Assembly: GCF_030285625.1 (NCBI RefSeq)
Contig: NZ_CP127294.1
Location: 568,001-632,000 of the forward strand
From: Amycolatopsis sp. 2-15
GTDB taxonomy: Bacteria; Actinomycetota; Actinomycetes; Mycobacteriales; Pseudonocardiaceae
Length of the DNA: 64,000 nt
Direction: 5' to 3'
The notes under the pieces are model-generated. The model saw only the letters and a list, made by a program, of their open reading frames with translations, was not told the DNA's origin and ran no database searches. The translations under genes were made by a program, and so were the position numbers. Below, piece by piece: positions 1 through 8,298 of the stretch. Within the stretch, counting starts at the first letter, position 1. Each line of letters starts with the position of its first letter.

Positions 1-313
1 CGTCACCGCCCACGTTCCCGGGTTCGGCCGAAGCCGCCACGGGAGAGCGCGCCAGCCGCGGGTTGTCCGGTTTCGGCGACACGGCGACCCAGCCGAGCGG
101 CTCGCCGTCGACCACGGCCAGCAGACCCAGCGGCACGCCGGACCCGGCCTCGCCGCGCACGTGCGCCTTGCGCCCGTCGCGTCCCGCGGCCTTGAACTCC
201 GGACCGGTGAGGCGGAAGAACGCGCACCAGCAGCCGCCCTGCACACCGCCCGGCCCGAAGAGCCGCTCGAACAGCGGCCACGACGTCGCGTCGAGCGGGA
301 CGAACTCGCGCAC
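1..313 (-). CDS. GNAT-family N-acetyltransferase (cut by window edge)
   Basis: The reading frame starts at GTG 313-311, one nucleotide after the stop of the HMG-CoA lyase gene (TGA-G-GTG), so it is probably translationally coupled to it. The 104 visible residues contain a GGCWCAFFR segment (about residues 26-34) and an LGLLAVVDGEPLGWVAVSP stretch, typical of a subgroup of bacterial GNAT acetyltransferases whose core strands form around the acetyl-CoA pocket. The C-terminal half lies outside the window, so the acetyl-CoA loop cannot be checked. The substrate is unknown. The frame and context are clear; the family call rests on pattern recognition. Confidence 0.75.
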   Translation of the reverse strand, partial: MREFVPLDATSWPLFERLFGPGGVQGGCWCAFFRLTGPEFKAAGRDGRKAHVRGEAGSGVPLGLLAVVDGEPLGWVAVSPKPDNPRLARSPVAASAEPGNVGGD

Positions 314-314
314 C

Positions 315-1256
315 TCAGCCGGCGAGCGCGTTCACGACCCGCGACGGAGACGGCCGGCCGAGCTGCCCGGCCATCCACACGCTCGTCTCCACGAGCTTGC
401 CGAGGTCCACGCCGTGCTCCACGCCGAGGCCCTCCAGCAGCCACACCAGGTCCTCGGTGGCGAGATTGCCCGTGGCCGACTCCGCGTACGGGCAACCGCC
501 GAGGCCGCCGGCCGAGGAGTCCACAGTGGACACGCCAGCGCGCAGGGCGGCTTCGGTGTTGGCCAGGGCCTGGCCGTAGGTGTCGTGGAAGTGCACGGCC
601 AGCGCGGAAACGTCCACTCCGGACTTCTCGAACTCCTGCACCAGCCGCGTGACCTGGCCCGTGGTCGCGACGCCGATGGTGTCGCCCAGCGAAAGCTGCG
701 AACAGCCGAAGTCGAGCAGCCGCTTGCCCGCGCGCACGACCTGCTCGGCGGGCACCACGCCTTCCCACGGGTCGCCGAAGCACATCGACAGGTAGCCGCG
801 CACGTCCAGGCCCTCGGCGCGGGCCCGCGTGACGACCGGCTCGAACATGGCGAACTGCTCGTCGAGCGCGGAGTTCAGGTTCTTCTGCGCGAACGTCTCG
901 GTGGCGCTGGCGAAGATCGCGATCTCGGAGACGCCGGCGTCGAGCGCGCGGTTGAGGCCGCGCTCGTTGGGCACGAGGACCGGGTAGCGCACGCCTTCTC
1001 GGCGGTCGAGGCCGGCGAGCAGCTGTTCGGCGTCGGCGAGCTGCGGCACCCACTTCGGGTGCACGAAGCTGGTCGCCTCGAGCGTGGTGAGGCCGGCGGC
1101 GGCGAGGCGGTCGAGGAACTCCAGCTTCACCTCGACGGGGACGATGGCGGACTCGTTCTGCAGGCCGTCGCGCGGACCGACCTCCCAGATCGTCACGCGC
1201 CGGGGCAGTCCTTCGGCGGGGACCCGTTCGGGCAGGCCGACTTCGCGGGCGCCCAC
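315..1256 (-). CDS. Hydroxymethylglutaryl-CoA lyase
   Basis: This enzyme cleaves HMG-CoA to acetyl-CoA and acetoacetate, the last step of leucine catabolism, in the cytosol. The TIM-barrel signature EVGPRDGLQNE lies near residues 25-35 and supplies the catalytic Arg/Asp and Gln. HFHDTYGQ supplies metal-binding histidines and GLGGCPYA carries the catalytic cysteine loop. GTG 1256 is preferred because it follows the upstream gene's TGA by one base and keeps the LPxRV lead-in usual for this family, giving 313 aa. A GTG at 1196 would remove that lead-in. It lies between the PH-domain gene and the GNAT in one minus-strand run. Confidence 0.9.
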   Translation of the reverse strand: MGAREVGLPERVPAEGLPRRVTIWEVGPRDGLQNESAIVPVEVKLEFLDRLAAAGLTTLEATSFVHPKWVPQLADAEQLLAGLDRREGVRYPVLVPNERGLNRALDAGVSEIAIFASATETFAQKNLNSALDEQFAMFEPVVTRARAEGLDVRGYLSMCFGDPWEGVVPAEQVVRAGKRLLDFGCSQLSLGDTIGVATTGQVTRLVQEFEKSGVDVSALAVHFHDTYGQALANTEAALRAGVSTVDSSAGGLGGCPYAESATGNLATEDLVWLLEGLGVEHGVDLGKLVETSVWMAGQLGRPSPSRVVNALAG

Positions 1257-1257
1257 G

Positions 1258-1851
1258 TCAGCGCCGCCGTCCACGTGGCGGGTGGTTCGTGGGCGGCAGC
1301 GGCTCGGTGTACTGAGCGCCACCCGGACCAGCCTGCCCGGGTGCGCCCCGGTAGTCGTCGTACGGGTTGTCGTTGACCTCGCGGTAGATCACCGTGTGCA
1401 CGCGCTCGACGTGGGGGATGTCGTCGAACTTCAGCGGCTCGTCCGAGGCCGACTCGATGATCAGCGTGCCGCAGCCGAACACCCGGTCCAGCAGGCCGTG
1501 CTCGAACTGGACGCTGTTGATGCGCGACATCGGAATGTCGATGCCGGTGCGCTTCACCACGCCCTCGCGCGCGATCAGCCGGTCCGTGGTCACGATGAAG
1601 TGCGTGGTCCGCCAGCGCACCAGCGGCGCGAGGAACAGCCACACCACGAGCACGAGCGCCACCACGCCGATGGCGATCATCCCGACATTGTTCCACGGTG
1701 CCGTCGTGTCCTGCACGAGCAGGATGAGCCAGACGGCGGCCGCGATCGTGATCACGAAGGCCACGAACGGGAAGATCAGCATCTTGAAATGCGGGTGGCT
1801 GTGCACCACCACTTCCTCGTTCTGGCTGAGCAAATCGTCCGGATAGGCCAC
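1258..1851 (-). CDS. PH domain-containing (bPH2/YdbS-like) membrane protein
   Basis: A 197-aa integral membrane protein. Two hydrophobic segments (about residues 25-47 and 55-77) are followed by a bacterial PH-like domain with the common VTTDRLIAREGVVKR strand pattern and a cytoplasmic acidic tail. GTG 1851 is chosen because a GGGGAG Shine-Dalgarno stretch lies about 8 nt upstream; reading further upstream gives low-complexity Arg-rich sequence. Such proteins occur next to birA or the acyl-CoA carboxylase genes in many actinobacteria, but no biochemical role is established. The stop is separated by one base from the HMG-CoA lyase start. Confidence 0.85.
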   Translation of the reverse strand: MAYPDDLLSQNEEVVVHSHPHFKMLIFPFVAFVITIAAAVWLILLVQDTTAPWNNVGMIAIGVVALVLVVWLFLAPLVRWRTTHFIVTTDRLIAREGVVKRTGIDIPMSRINSVQFEHGLLDRVFGCGTLIIESASDEPLKFDDIPHVERVHTVIYREVNDNPYDDYRGAPGQAGPGGAQYTEPLPPTNHPPRGRRR

Positions 1852-1940
1852 GGCGGACGCTCCCCTGGTGTGTGTCTGCGCTGGTCGATTCACCGTACCG
1901 GCGCGAGGGCGCTCGCGGCGCCCGCACACCGCGTTTTAGA

Positions 1941-2750
1941 TCACGCTGGGCGAACGTGCACCACGTCGCCGGCGGACACGGTCACGCGGCGGCCGTCGGT
2001 GGCGTCGACCAGCAGCTGGCCCGTCGCGTCGAGGTCGGCGGCGCGGCCGGTGAGGGTGCGGCCGCCGGGCAGCTCGACCCGCACCTCCTGACCGAGGGTG
2101 GCGCAGTGGGCGCGGTAGTCGTCGAGCAGGCCCGCGGCGGTGAGGTCGCCGGACGTGGCGCGCCAGCGGCGTTCGAGGTCGTCGAGGCGGGTGAGCAGGG
2201 CGAGCGCGACTTCGGTGCGGTCCGGGTCGGTGGCGCCCTGCTCGGCGAGCGACGTCGCGGGCAGGCCGCCGGGGCCGGCCGGCACGTCTTCGCCGAGCGG
2301 CAGCACGTTGAGCCCGATGCCGAGCACGACCGCCGGGTCGCCGCCCGACACGGCCTCGGCCAGGATCCCCGCGCACTTGGCGCGGTCGGGTCCGGCCAGC
2401 ACGTCGTTAGGCCATTTGAGAACGGCGTCGACCCCCAACTGGGCGGCAACCCCGCGCACGGCGAGGCCGGCCACTACCGACAGTGAGCCGAGCGCCGCGA
2501 AGGGCACGCCCGCGGGCCGCAGCGCCACGCTCAAGTACAGCCCGGCGCCCTTCGGCGAGCTCCACGAACGCGCCCGCCGGCCGACGCCCGCGGTCTGCTG
2601 ATCGGCGAGCAGCACCGTGCGGTCCGCATCCCCGTTTTCCAGGGCTTCCCGCAGGTCGGCGTTGGTGGAGCCGGTGGTCTCCACCACGTCCACCCGGGCG
2701 TACCGATCGCCGAGTCCCTCGCGCAGTCGCGCTGCGTCCATGCCAGACAT
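1941..2750 (-). CDS. birA: Biotin--[acetyl-CoA-carboxylase] ligase
   Basis: BirA activates biotin to biotinyl-AMP and transfers it to the carrier-domain lysine of carboxylases; AccA3 in this window (27847-29646) is the obvious target. Visible motifs are TGSTN (26-30), the adenylate-binding GVGRRARSW loop (55-63) and KWPND (112-116). At 269 aa it is a monofunctional ligase without the N-terminal DNA-binding domain of the E. coli repressor-ligase, so it is unlikely to act as a transcription factor. An ATG start is used. A short spacer divides it from the divergent NlpC/P60 gene. Confidence 0.93.
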   Translation of the reverse strand: MSGMDAARLREGLGDRYARVDVVETTGSTNADLREALENGDADRTVLLADQQTAGVGRRARSWSSPKGAGLYLSVALRPAGVPFAALGSLSVVAGLAVRGVAAQLGVDAVLKWPNDVLAGPDRAKCAGILAEAVSGGDPAVVLGIGLNVLPLGEDVPAGPGGLPATSLAEQGATDPDRTEVALALLTRLDDLERRWRATSGDLTAAGLLDDYRAHCATLGQEVRVELPGGRTLTGRAADLDATGQLLVDATDGRRVTVSAGDVVHVRPA

Positions 2751-2830
2751 GTGCCCAGAATATGAGAGTCCCCCTAACGTGCAAGCGACTCGCTCGTTAC
2801 GTAGAGGTGCGCTCTCCTAGATTGGACGCC

Positions 2831-3991
2831 GTGACGCCGCCTGACCCCGAGCACAGCGCTGTGTTCGACTCGACTGCTGTGCCCGATTCAAACGCCGTGC
2901 CGGAAGAAGGTGCCGTGCCCTCGTCTCCCGCTGCCGGCAAGGGGGCGGGCAAGTCCTGGGCGCGCGGTGCGGTCCACCGTGGACTGGTCGCGCTGCCGCT
3001 CGTGGCCGGCCTCGTCACCGCGGGCTGGCTCGTGGCCGACCGTGACCAACCCGCGCCGCAGACTCCCGTCGCGACCGCCGCCACGGCTCAGGCCGGACCG
3101 TCGGTGCTCGAGGTGAGCGCGCCCGTCGCGGCGCAGGAACCCGGGCAGGGCGCCTCCGGCGGTGGCGGCAAGACGCCGTTGCAGCAGTGGGCCGAGTCGC
3201 TGGCCGGCCCCCTCGACATCCCGGCCGACGCGCTGATCGGCTACGCCAACGGCGAGCTCGCACTGCGCTCCGAAGATCCAGGCTGCCACCTGTCGTGGGT
3301 GACGCTCGCGGGCGTCGGCGAGGCCGGCTCCGACCACGGCCGCCACGGCGACAACCCGATGGGCCTCTCGCCGGCGGCGTGGAAGAAGTACGGCGCGAAG
3401 ATCCCCGGCATCGACAAGCCCGCCCTGACCGACCCCAGCTCGGCTTCGGTCGCCGCGGGCCGCGCCCTGTGCGCCGGCGGCGCCGATCTGTCCGCGGGCA
3501 CGGGCTGGTGGAAGTCGATCGCCTCGTACGCGAGCAAGGACACCGAGCTGTTCCGCCAGCGCGTGCTCGGCAACGCGCAGCTCTACGCCACGCTCTCGCT
3601 CGACCCTGCGAAGGCGAACAGCCCGGCCGTGCGCGCCACCCGCTTCGCCCTCGGCCAGCTCGGCCTCCCCTACGTCTGGGGCGGCAACGGTCCCGACGCC
3701 GGCGCCGCGGGCTTCGACTGCTCCGGCCTGACGAAGGCGTCGTACGACAGCGCCGGCGTCGCGCTGCCCCGCACGGCCGACAGCCAGTTCCGCGCCCTGC
3801 CCCCGGTCACCGGCGAACCCCAGCTCGGCGACCTCGTCTTCTACGGCTCCCCCGCCACGCGCATCCACCACGTCGGCCTGTACCTGGGCAACGGCCTGAT
3901 GATCAACGCGCCCACCGAGGGCCAGGCCATCCAGATCCACACCTACCACTCCCGCGGCGACGACTACGCGGGCGCGGGCCGCCCGGCCTGA
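2831..3991 (+). CDS. Exported NlpC/P60 peptidoglycan hydrolase with lytic-transglycosylase-like domain
   Basis: A 386-aa exported cell-wall enzyme. An acidic N-terminus is followed by a single hydrophobic segment (about residues 53-71), then a Pro/Ala/Gly linker. The middle domain (about 120-255) resembles a transglycosylase fold (LIGYANGELA, CHLSWVTLAGVGEAGSDHG). The C-terminal NlpC/P60 domain has ALGQLGLPYVWGG, the catalytic cysteine in FDCSGL (about Cys297) and the histidine in HHVGLYLG (about 346). NlpC/P60 enzymes cut D-Glu-mDAP bonds. GTG 2831 is chosen as the first start giving a signal-anchor at a sensible depth. No operon partner is visible. Confidence 0.88.
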   Translation: MTPPDPEHSAVFDSTAVPDSNAVPEEGAVPSSPAAGKGAGKSWARGAVHRGLVALPLVAGLVTAGWLVADRDQPAPQTPVATAATAQAGPSVLEVSAPVAAQEPGQGASGGGGKTPLQQWAESLAGPLDIPADALIGYANGELALRSEDPGCHLSWVTLAGVGEAGSDHGRHGDNPMGLSPAAWKKYGAKIPGIDKPALTDPSSASVAAGRALCAGGADLSAGTGWWKSIASYASKDTELFRQRVLGNAQLYATLSLDPAKANSPAVRATRFALGQLGLPYVWGGNGPDAGAAGFDCSGLTKASYDSAGVALPRTADSQFRALPPVTGEPQLGDLVFYGSPATRIHHVGLYLGNGLMINAPTEGQAIQIHTYHSRGDDYAGAGRPA

Positions 3992-4043
3992 TCACCGTTA
4001 TTTCAACCGTCTTGGCGACGGTGAGCTCGGTTAGCCTTTCGCC

Positions 4044-5371
4044 GTGCACAGCCAGGAATCCGGTGAACAGCTGGTCGATCTGCTCGCGCGCTACGCACGG
4101 GTGGGCGCGGACCGGACGTTCCGGAAGGACGCCGGAGTTTCCCTGCCGAGGGTGACGGACGCGACGAGGCCCGACGCGGACGTGCTGGCTGCCGCCGGTC
4201 GTCCGCACGACGCGCTGCGGCGGACCACCCACGACGACGCGGTCGCCACTCTCCGGGAGCTCGGGGCCGCGTGGGACGTCCGTGGGGCCGCGTCGGTGTG
4301 GGTTACCGGGCTGTGGTCAGCGTCGTGGGCGTGGCGCCCGGCGCTGACCGGGGTCCTCCTCGCCCGCGAGCTGCCCGAGCACGAGTCCGTTCGTATCGGG
4401 GATCGGACGTCTGCCGCGTGTGCGGGACGAAGGCGTCGCCGGTGCTCGCCCCGACGGACGCCTGGTACCGGCGGCACACCGAGGGCGCGCCGATCGACGG
4501 GGACGTGCCAGGACACGTTCTGGCTTTGGAAGAGCTGGCCGGGCAGCCGCGTCCGGTCCCGTCCGAGCACGACCGCTGGTTGCTGCGGGCGGTGCTGACC
4601 GTGCTTCGGACCTTGCCCGCCGGCAAGGGCTACGGGGCTGCTCGCACGGAGCTCAAGCGCCACCGGCTGCTGGACACGACCTCGGTCCACGCCTACGGCA
4701 GCGTGCTCGAGGAGCTCGCGCTCGTCGGCGTGGTGGCCACCGCGGACCACCCCGGGTTGGTGCGGCGCTGGTCGGACTACGTCGAGCGGGACCAGCGGCC
4801 GAACGACCGGATCGAGGTCCAGGGACCGCTGGCGTGGTGGCGATCGTCGGAGGGGCTGCGCGAGGACGTCGTGCGCGAGGTGTTCGCGGACTTCGACACC
4901 GGCGACGTGGATCTCGACGCGCCGCGCCCGGCGGCGGGCTCGACGATCGCAGCCGCCGTCGGAAAACGGGTCCGGGAGCTGGCCCGCACGGGCACGGTTG
5001 CGCGATCGGTCGGCACGGAACCGGCCGCGGCGGGCGACGTGTACGCCATGCGGGTCGCCGCCGACCGGTGGGTGACCTTGTACGTCTGGTCGGTCGACGC
5101 GACGGGCTCCCGGCCCTACGCGGAGGTCGAGTTCCTGGCCGGGCTGTTCCCGGAGCTCCCGGCCCCCGCGGCACTGTCGGGCCGGGTCCAGCCCCGCCGC
5201 GCCAAGCGGTGGCGATACCGCGCGCACTCCCTGGAGAAGGCGCCGAACACCCGGCGCGTCGCCCAGGGAGTGCCCGGCCCGGAGGCCGAGGGGCCGCCGC
5301 CCGACCGATCGGCCGCCGGGAACGCGAAGGACCTGCGCCTGCGCCGCCGCGTGTTCCCCGAACTGGGCTGA
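4044..5371 (+). pseudogene. Frameshifted hypothetical protein with CxxC motif
   Basis: Two adjacent frames make one continuous protein if one G is added to the GGGG run at 4398-4401. The first part (from GTG 4044, ending ..ELPEHESVRIG) then joins the second (..GSDVCRVCGTKASPVLAP..) and runs to TGA 5369-5371, about 442 aa in all. The second half has a single CxxC pair after the junction, helix-rich sequence and a basic C-terminus. No family was recognised. Either the gene has lost a base and is inactive, or the assembly lacks one G. Confidence 0.6.
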
Positions 5372-5390
5372 GCACCCGGTTTGGGGCCGC

Positions 5391-5983
5391 TCAACCGAAG
5401 ACGAGCCGCTTTCCCGGATTGCCGGGCTCGATCAGCTCGAACTTCAGGCTCAGATCGGTGTGCCTCAGGAGCTCCACTTGCTGGGTGAACGGCTCACTCG
5501 TGGCGTAGCCGGTCTTCTCGAGCTTCCACTCGTCCCTGAACCACGCGCGCAGCGCCGCGAGAAGGCGTCCGTCCATACCCTTCTCCATTTCGGGCAGCCG
5601 GACCCAGAAGAAGACGACCGCGTCGAGGTCCGCCCACTCGTCGTCCCCGACGGGAATCACCGTCGACTTCGCGAGGAACGTGGCGGTCGGGGGAAAACGT
5701 AGACGCAGCCCACGCACCTGGTGCCGGCCGGGTCGAGCACCGTGTAGTTGAACGCACGGTGCGCGGCATGGCGTTCTTCCATGTCGACGACGTCTATCCG
5801 GTTCTCCTCCACCGTGAACTCGTCCTCGGGCCACGTCGACTGCCGCCACAACCGCAGGGGCTCCCGCGTTTCCATCACGGCGGCGTAGTCCTTCTCCGTG
5901 TCACCGACCACGATCGGCCGCAAGAAGAACTCGTCGGTCTTCAGCTCCGGGGGAACCGGTTCGGTCGAATCGGTGAATGGCAC
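5391..5983 (-). pseudogene. Frameshifted GNAT-family N-acetyltransferase
   Basis: From GTG 5983 the protein reads MPFTDSTEPVPPELKTDEFF and continues through an acetyltransferase-like LRPIVVGDTEKDYAAVMETR and RCVGCVYVFP. It then leaves frame at the five-G run 5689-5693 (plus-strand view). Adding one base there restores YVFPPTATFLAKSTV and a C-terminal half ending PGNPGKRLVFG at 5391, about 198 aa. The family resembles GNAT proteins of unknown substrate. As with the gene at 4044-5371, the lesion sits in a homopolymer, so real decay and sequence error both remain possible. Confidence 0.65.
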
Positions 5984-6063
5984 GTCCGGCTCCTTCGACG
6001 AGTTTCCCTGGCACCGATCACCGTACGACGGCGCTCAACCGAGTTACGGCGGCCGGAACCGCG

Positions 6064-6774
6064 TCACCAGTCGGAAGGGACCAGCAGCTCCTGCGGTTTG
6101 CGGTCGGCGTGCATGGTCCACAGCAGCTCCGCCAGGTCGGCCGGCTCGGCGGCGGGGAAGGCGTTTTCCGGCCGGCCCGACGCGCGGTAGCGGTCGTCGA
6201 ACGGCGTGCCGGTGATGCGGGCGCCGATGTGGAGCTGACCGACGATCACGCCCTGGTCGGCGACCTCCGCGGCCAGCGACTGGAGGTAGTTGCGTTGCGC
6301 GGCCAGCAGTGGCCCCCAGCCGCTCATGTGGGGCCGGCCGCGGACGGCGGCGGCGCCCTGTGCGGTGAGGATCGCGCCGTCGCCGCGAGCGAGCATGGCG
6401 GGGAGGAACTCCGCGACGACGGCGATGAGGGTGTCGAGGGCCAGCGGCAGCACGGCGTGCAGCCGGGCGGAGGTGAGGGACGCCGCGGAGGTGAAGTCCG
6501 GGTCGCCGGGTGAAGGGGCGTAGTAGACGACGTCGGGGTCGCCGACCAGCGTGCGGATCCGCGTGGCGAGAGCGGGGATCGAAGCGGTTTCGGACAGATC
6601 GGCGGTGAGCACGTGGGCGGTGCTGCCGTCGGCCGTCAGCACGGCGGCGAACTCCTCCAGCGGAGTCCGGCGGCGCGCGATGAGGACGACGTCGTAACCC
6701 GCCTTTCCGTAGCGGCGGGCGATGGCGCGCCCGACTCCCGGGCCGGCTCCGAACACGACTAGCGACTTGGTCAT
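6064..6774 (-). CDS. SDR-family oxidoreductase
   Basis: A 236-aa short-chain dehydrogenase/reductase. The Rossmann glycine motif VVFGAGPGVGRAIA is at residues 6-19, and an IARRR segment after the second strand suggests NADP(H) preference. The usual Tyr-x3-Lys is not obvious: the region after AAVRGRPHMSGWGPLLAAQRNYLQ lacks a clean YxxxK, so this may be one of the atypical SDRs. ATG 6774 begins directly at MTKSLVVFGAG; upstream in-frame codons encode no SDR sequence. It is divergent from the AraC gene and separated by 82 bp holding an inverted repeat, so that regulator probably controls it. Confidence 0.85.
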   Translation of the reverse strand: MTKSLVVFGAGPGVGRAIARRYGKAGYDVVLIARRRTPLEEFAAVLTADGSTAHVLTADLSETASIPALATRIRTLVGDPDVVYYAPSPGDPDFTSAASLTSARLHAVLPLALDTLIAVVAEFLPAMLARGDGAILTAQGAAAVRGRPHMSGWGPLLAAQRNYLQSLAAEVADQGVIVGQLHIGARITGTPFDDRYRASGRPENAFPAAEPADLAELLWTMHADRKPQELLVPSDW

Positions 6775-6801
6775 GGTGACCAGCCAACTCCCCCGAAGCC
6801 A

Positions 6802-6815
6802 GACCATCCATGGTC
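6802..6815. promoter_or_regulatory. Inverted repeat between SDR and AraC genes
   Basis: A perfect 6-bp inverted repeat, GACCAT-CC-ATGGTC, lies in the 82-bp divergent spacer. It is a plausible site for the AraC-family regulator encoded at 6857, or for RNA polymerase-proximal control of both genes. AraC proteins more often bind direct repeats, so the link is inference. Confidence 0.4.
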
Positions 6816-6856
6816 GACGGTCCAGGATTCCTTTGCGATCGTCTACCGTCGTGGTC

Positions 6857-7783
6857 ATGGACGTGCTCACCGACCTCCTGCACCGCGCCCGCGCGAGGAC
6901 CGCGCTGGTGCGCCAGCTGGTCCAGCGCCCGCCGTGGTCGGTCGCCTACGCCGAAGCGCCCGCGCTCACCGTGATGGCCACACTCGGCGGTCCCGCGTCG
7001 ATCCGGGTCGGCCGCGAGCCGGTGCGCCTCGAAGCCGGCGACATCGCGCTGGTCACCAGCCGCGACTACACGATCGCCGACGACCCGGGCACGGCCGAGC
7101 AGGTCACGATCCGCGGCAACCGCAAGTACCTGCCCAGCGGGGAACCGACGACGGAGCACTGGTTTCTCGCCCCGCGCACGTATGGCGACGGGCTGCCCGG
7201 TGCGCCCGTGATGCTCCGGGCCGCTTACGAACTCCACGGCGAGGTCAGCGACCGGCTCCTCGCCCTCCTGCCGGAGCTGGCCGTGGTGCCGGCGGGACCA
7301 CGCACCGGCGCGACGCTCGACCTGCTCGCCGCCGAGGTCTCCCGCGACGAACCGGGCCAGGACGCCGCGCTCAACCGGCTGCTGGATCTGGTGCTGGTGC
7401 AGGCATTGCGGGCCTGGTGCGCCGAGTCTCCGACCCCGCCGTCGTGGTACCGCGCGCTGGCCGACCCGGGCGTCGGCGAAGCGCTGCGGCTGCTGCACGG
7501 CGATCCAGCGCACCGGTGGACGGTCGGTGAACTGGCCGCCAAAGTCGGCTTGTCGAGAGCCGCGTTCGCCGCTCGGTTCGCGACGCTCGTCGGCGAGCCG
7601 CCGCTGACCTACCTCACCGGCTGGCGCATGACGCTGGCCGCGGATCTGTTGCGGGACACGGAAAATCCCATTGCCCAAGTCGCCCGCGAGACCGGTTACA
7701 CCGACGCGTTCGCGTTCAGCGTGGCGTTCAAGCGCGCCCGTGGCGTCAGCCCGTCCGATTGGCGGCGAACCGTTGCCGGCTAG
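6857..7783 (+). CDS. AraC-family transcriptional regulator (cupin_6 type)
   Basis: A 308-aa regulator with an N-terminal cupin-like ligand domain (about 1-190; VRLEAGDIALVTSRDYTIAD is the beta-barrel core). A C-terminal pair of AraC helix-turn-helix motifs follows (about 215-305; WTVGELAAKVGLSRAAFAARF and IAQVARETGYTDAFAFSVAFKR). ATG 6857 is used; it begins MDVLTDLLHRARA, the usual start of this subfamily. It is divergent from an SDR gene, a common regulator-target pairing. Its stop codon TAG (7781-7783) is also the first three bases of an 8-bp tandem repeat. Confidence 0.9.
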   Translation: MDVLTDLLHRARARTALVRQLVQRPPWSVAYAEAPALTVMATLGGPASIRVGREPVRLEAGDIALVTSRDYTIADDPGTAEQVTIRGNRKYLPSGEPTTEHWFLAPRTYGDGLPGAPVMLRAAYELHGEVSDRLLALLPELAVVPAGPRTGATLDLLAAEVSRDEPGQDAALNRLLDLVLVQALRAWCAESPTPPSWYRALADPGVGEALRLLHGDPAHRWTVGELAAKVGLSRAAFAARFATLVGEPPLTYLTGWRMTLAADLLRDTENPIAQVARETGYTDAFAFSVAFKRARGVSPSDWRRTVAG

Positions 7784-7818
7784 CTTGCTAGCTTGCTAGC
7801 TTGCTAGCTTGCTAGCTT
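7781..7818. repeat. 8-bp tandem repeat (TAGCTTGC x 4.75)
   Basis: Four perfect copies of TAGCTTGC (from 7781, 7789, 7797 and 7805) are followed by a partial TAGCTT. The first unit supplies the AraC stop codon and the last ends one base before the start of the RHH gene at 7820. The region contains overlapping GCTAGC palindromes. It occupies the place of the expected ribosome-binding site, and no purine-rich Shine-Dalgarno sequence is seen. Confidence 0.95.
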
Positions 7819-7819
7819 C

Positions 7820-7975
7820 GTGAGCGTGAGCGACGAGGACGTGAAGCAGTTCAACGTGTACCTGCCGGTCAGCCTGATCAAGCAGGTGAAGATCCGCGCG
7901 ATCGAGACGGGCTCGTCGCTGTCCGCGCTGGTCGCAGAAGCGCTGCGCGAATACCTCGGACAGGAGGGCGAATGA
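7820..7975 (+). CDS. Ribbon-helix-helix (CopG/MetJ-type) DNA-binding protein
   Basis: A 51-aa protein. [19 protein letters not shown] gives the beta-strand and first helix, and [19 protein letters not shown] gives the second helix typical of RHH repressors and antitoxins. GTG 7820 is the first in-frame start; GTG 7826 is an alternative. Neither has a visible Shine-Dalgarno site because of the upstream tandem repeat. Its TGA overlaps the ATG of the VOC gene (ATGA), so the two are translationally coupled. It may autoregulate the RHH-VOC-methyltransferase operon. No toxin partner is seen. Confidence 0.8.
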   Translation: MSVSDEDVKQFNVYLPVSLIKQVKIRAIETGSSLSALVAEALREYLGQEGE

Positions 7976-8298
7976 CCACCGAAGGCATCGAGGCCGTGTT
8001 CCTCGAAACGCACAACTGGGGCAAGGCCGCGAAGTTCCTCCAGTCGCTGGGGTTCAAGCTGGAGTTCGAGACCGACCACCACTCCGGGCAGTTCCGCGGC
8101 AAGCAGGGGGCGTCCGTGTTCATCGCCGAGGTGGCGCAGACGCAGGAGACGCGCACGCGGCTCGTGCTCAAGGCGCCCGGCGCGGCCGAACCGGGCCCGG
8201 ACGTCGAGGTCGTGACCCCGTACGAACCCACGCACTACGGCACGGAAGAGATGACCGTGCGCGATCCCGACGGTCGCTTGTGGACGCTGCAAGCATGA
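7972..8298 (+). CDS. VOC-family (glyoxalase-like) protein
   Basis: A 108-aa single-domain vicinal-oxygen-chelate protein. The start [20 protein letters not shown] and end [17 protein letters not shown] show the paired beta-alpha-beta-beta-beta units, with the C-terminal Glu and DPDG turn found in glyoxalase/bleomycin-resistance relatives. It should work as a dimer to form a metal site. The ATG overlaps the RHH stop, and its own stop overlaps the ATG of the methyltransferase (ATGA at 8295), so all three form one coupled operon. The substrate is unknown. Confidence 0.88.
   Translation: MTTEGIEAVFLETHNWGKAAKFLQSLGFKLEFETDHHSGQFRGKQGASVFIAEVAQTQETRTRLVLKAPGAAEPGPDVEVVTPYEPTHYGTEEMTVRDPDGRLWTLQA

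Noticed and set aside
7820..8298. Toxin-antitoxin pair from the RHH gene and its neighbour
   Set aside because: The downstream gene is a VOC-fold protein, not a RelE/MazF/PIN-type toxin, and the third gene is a methyltransferase.
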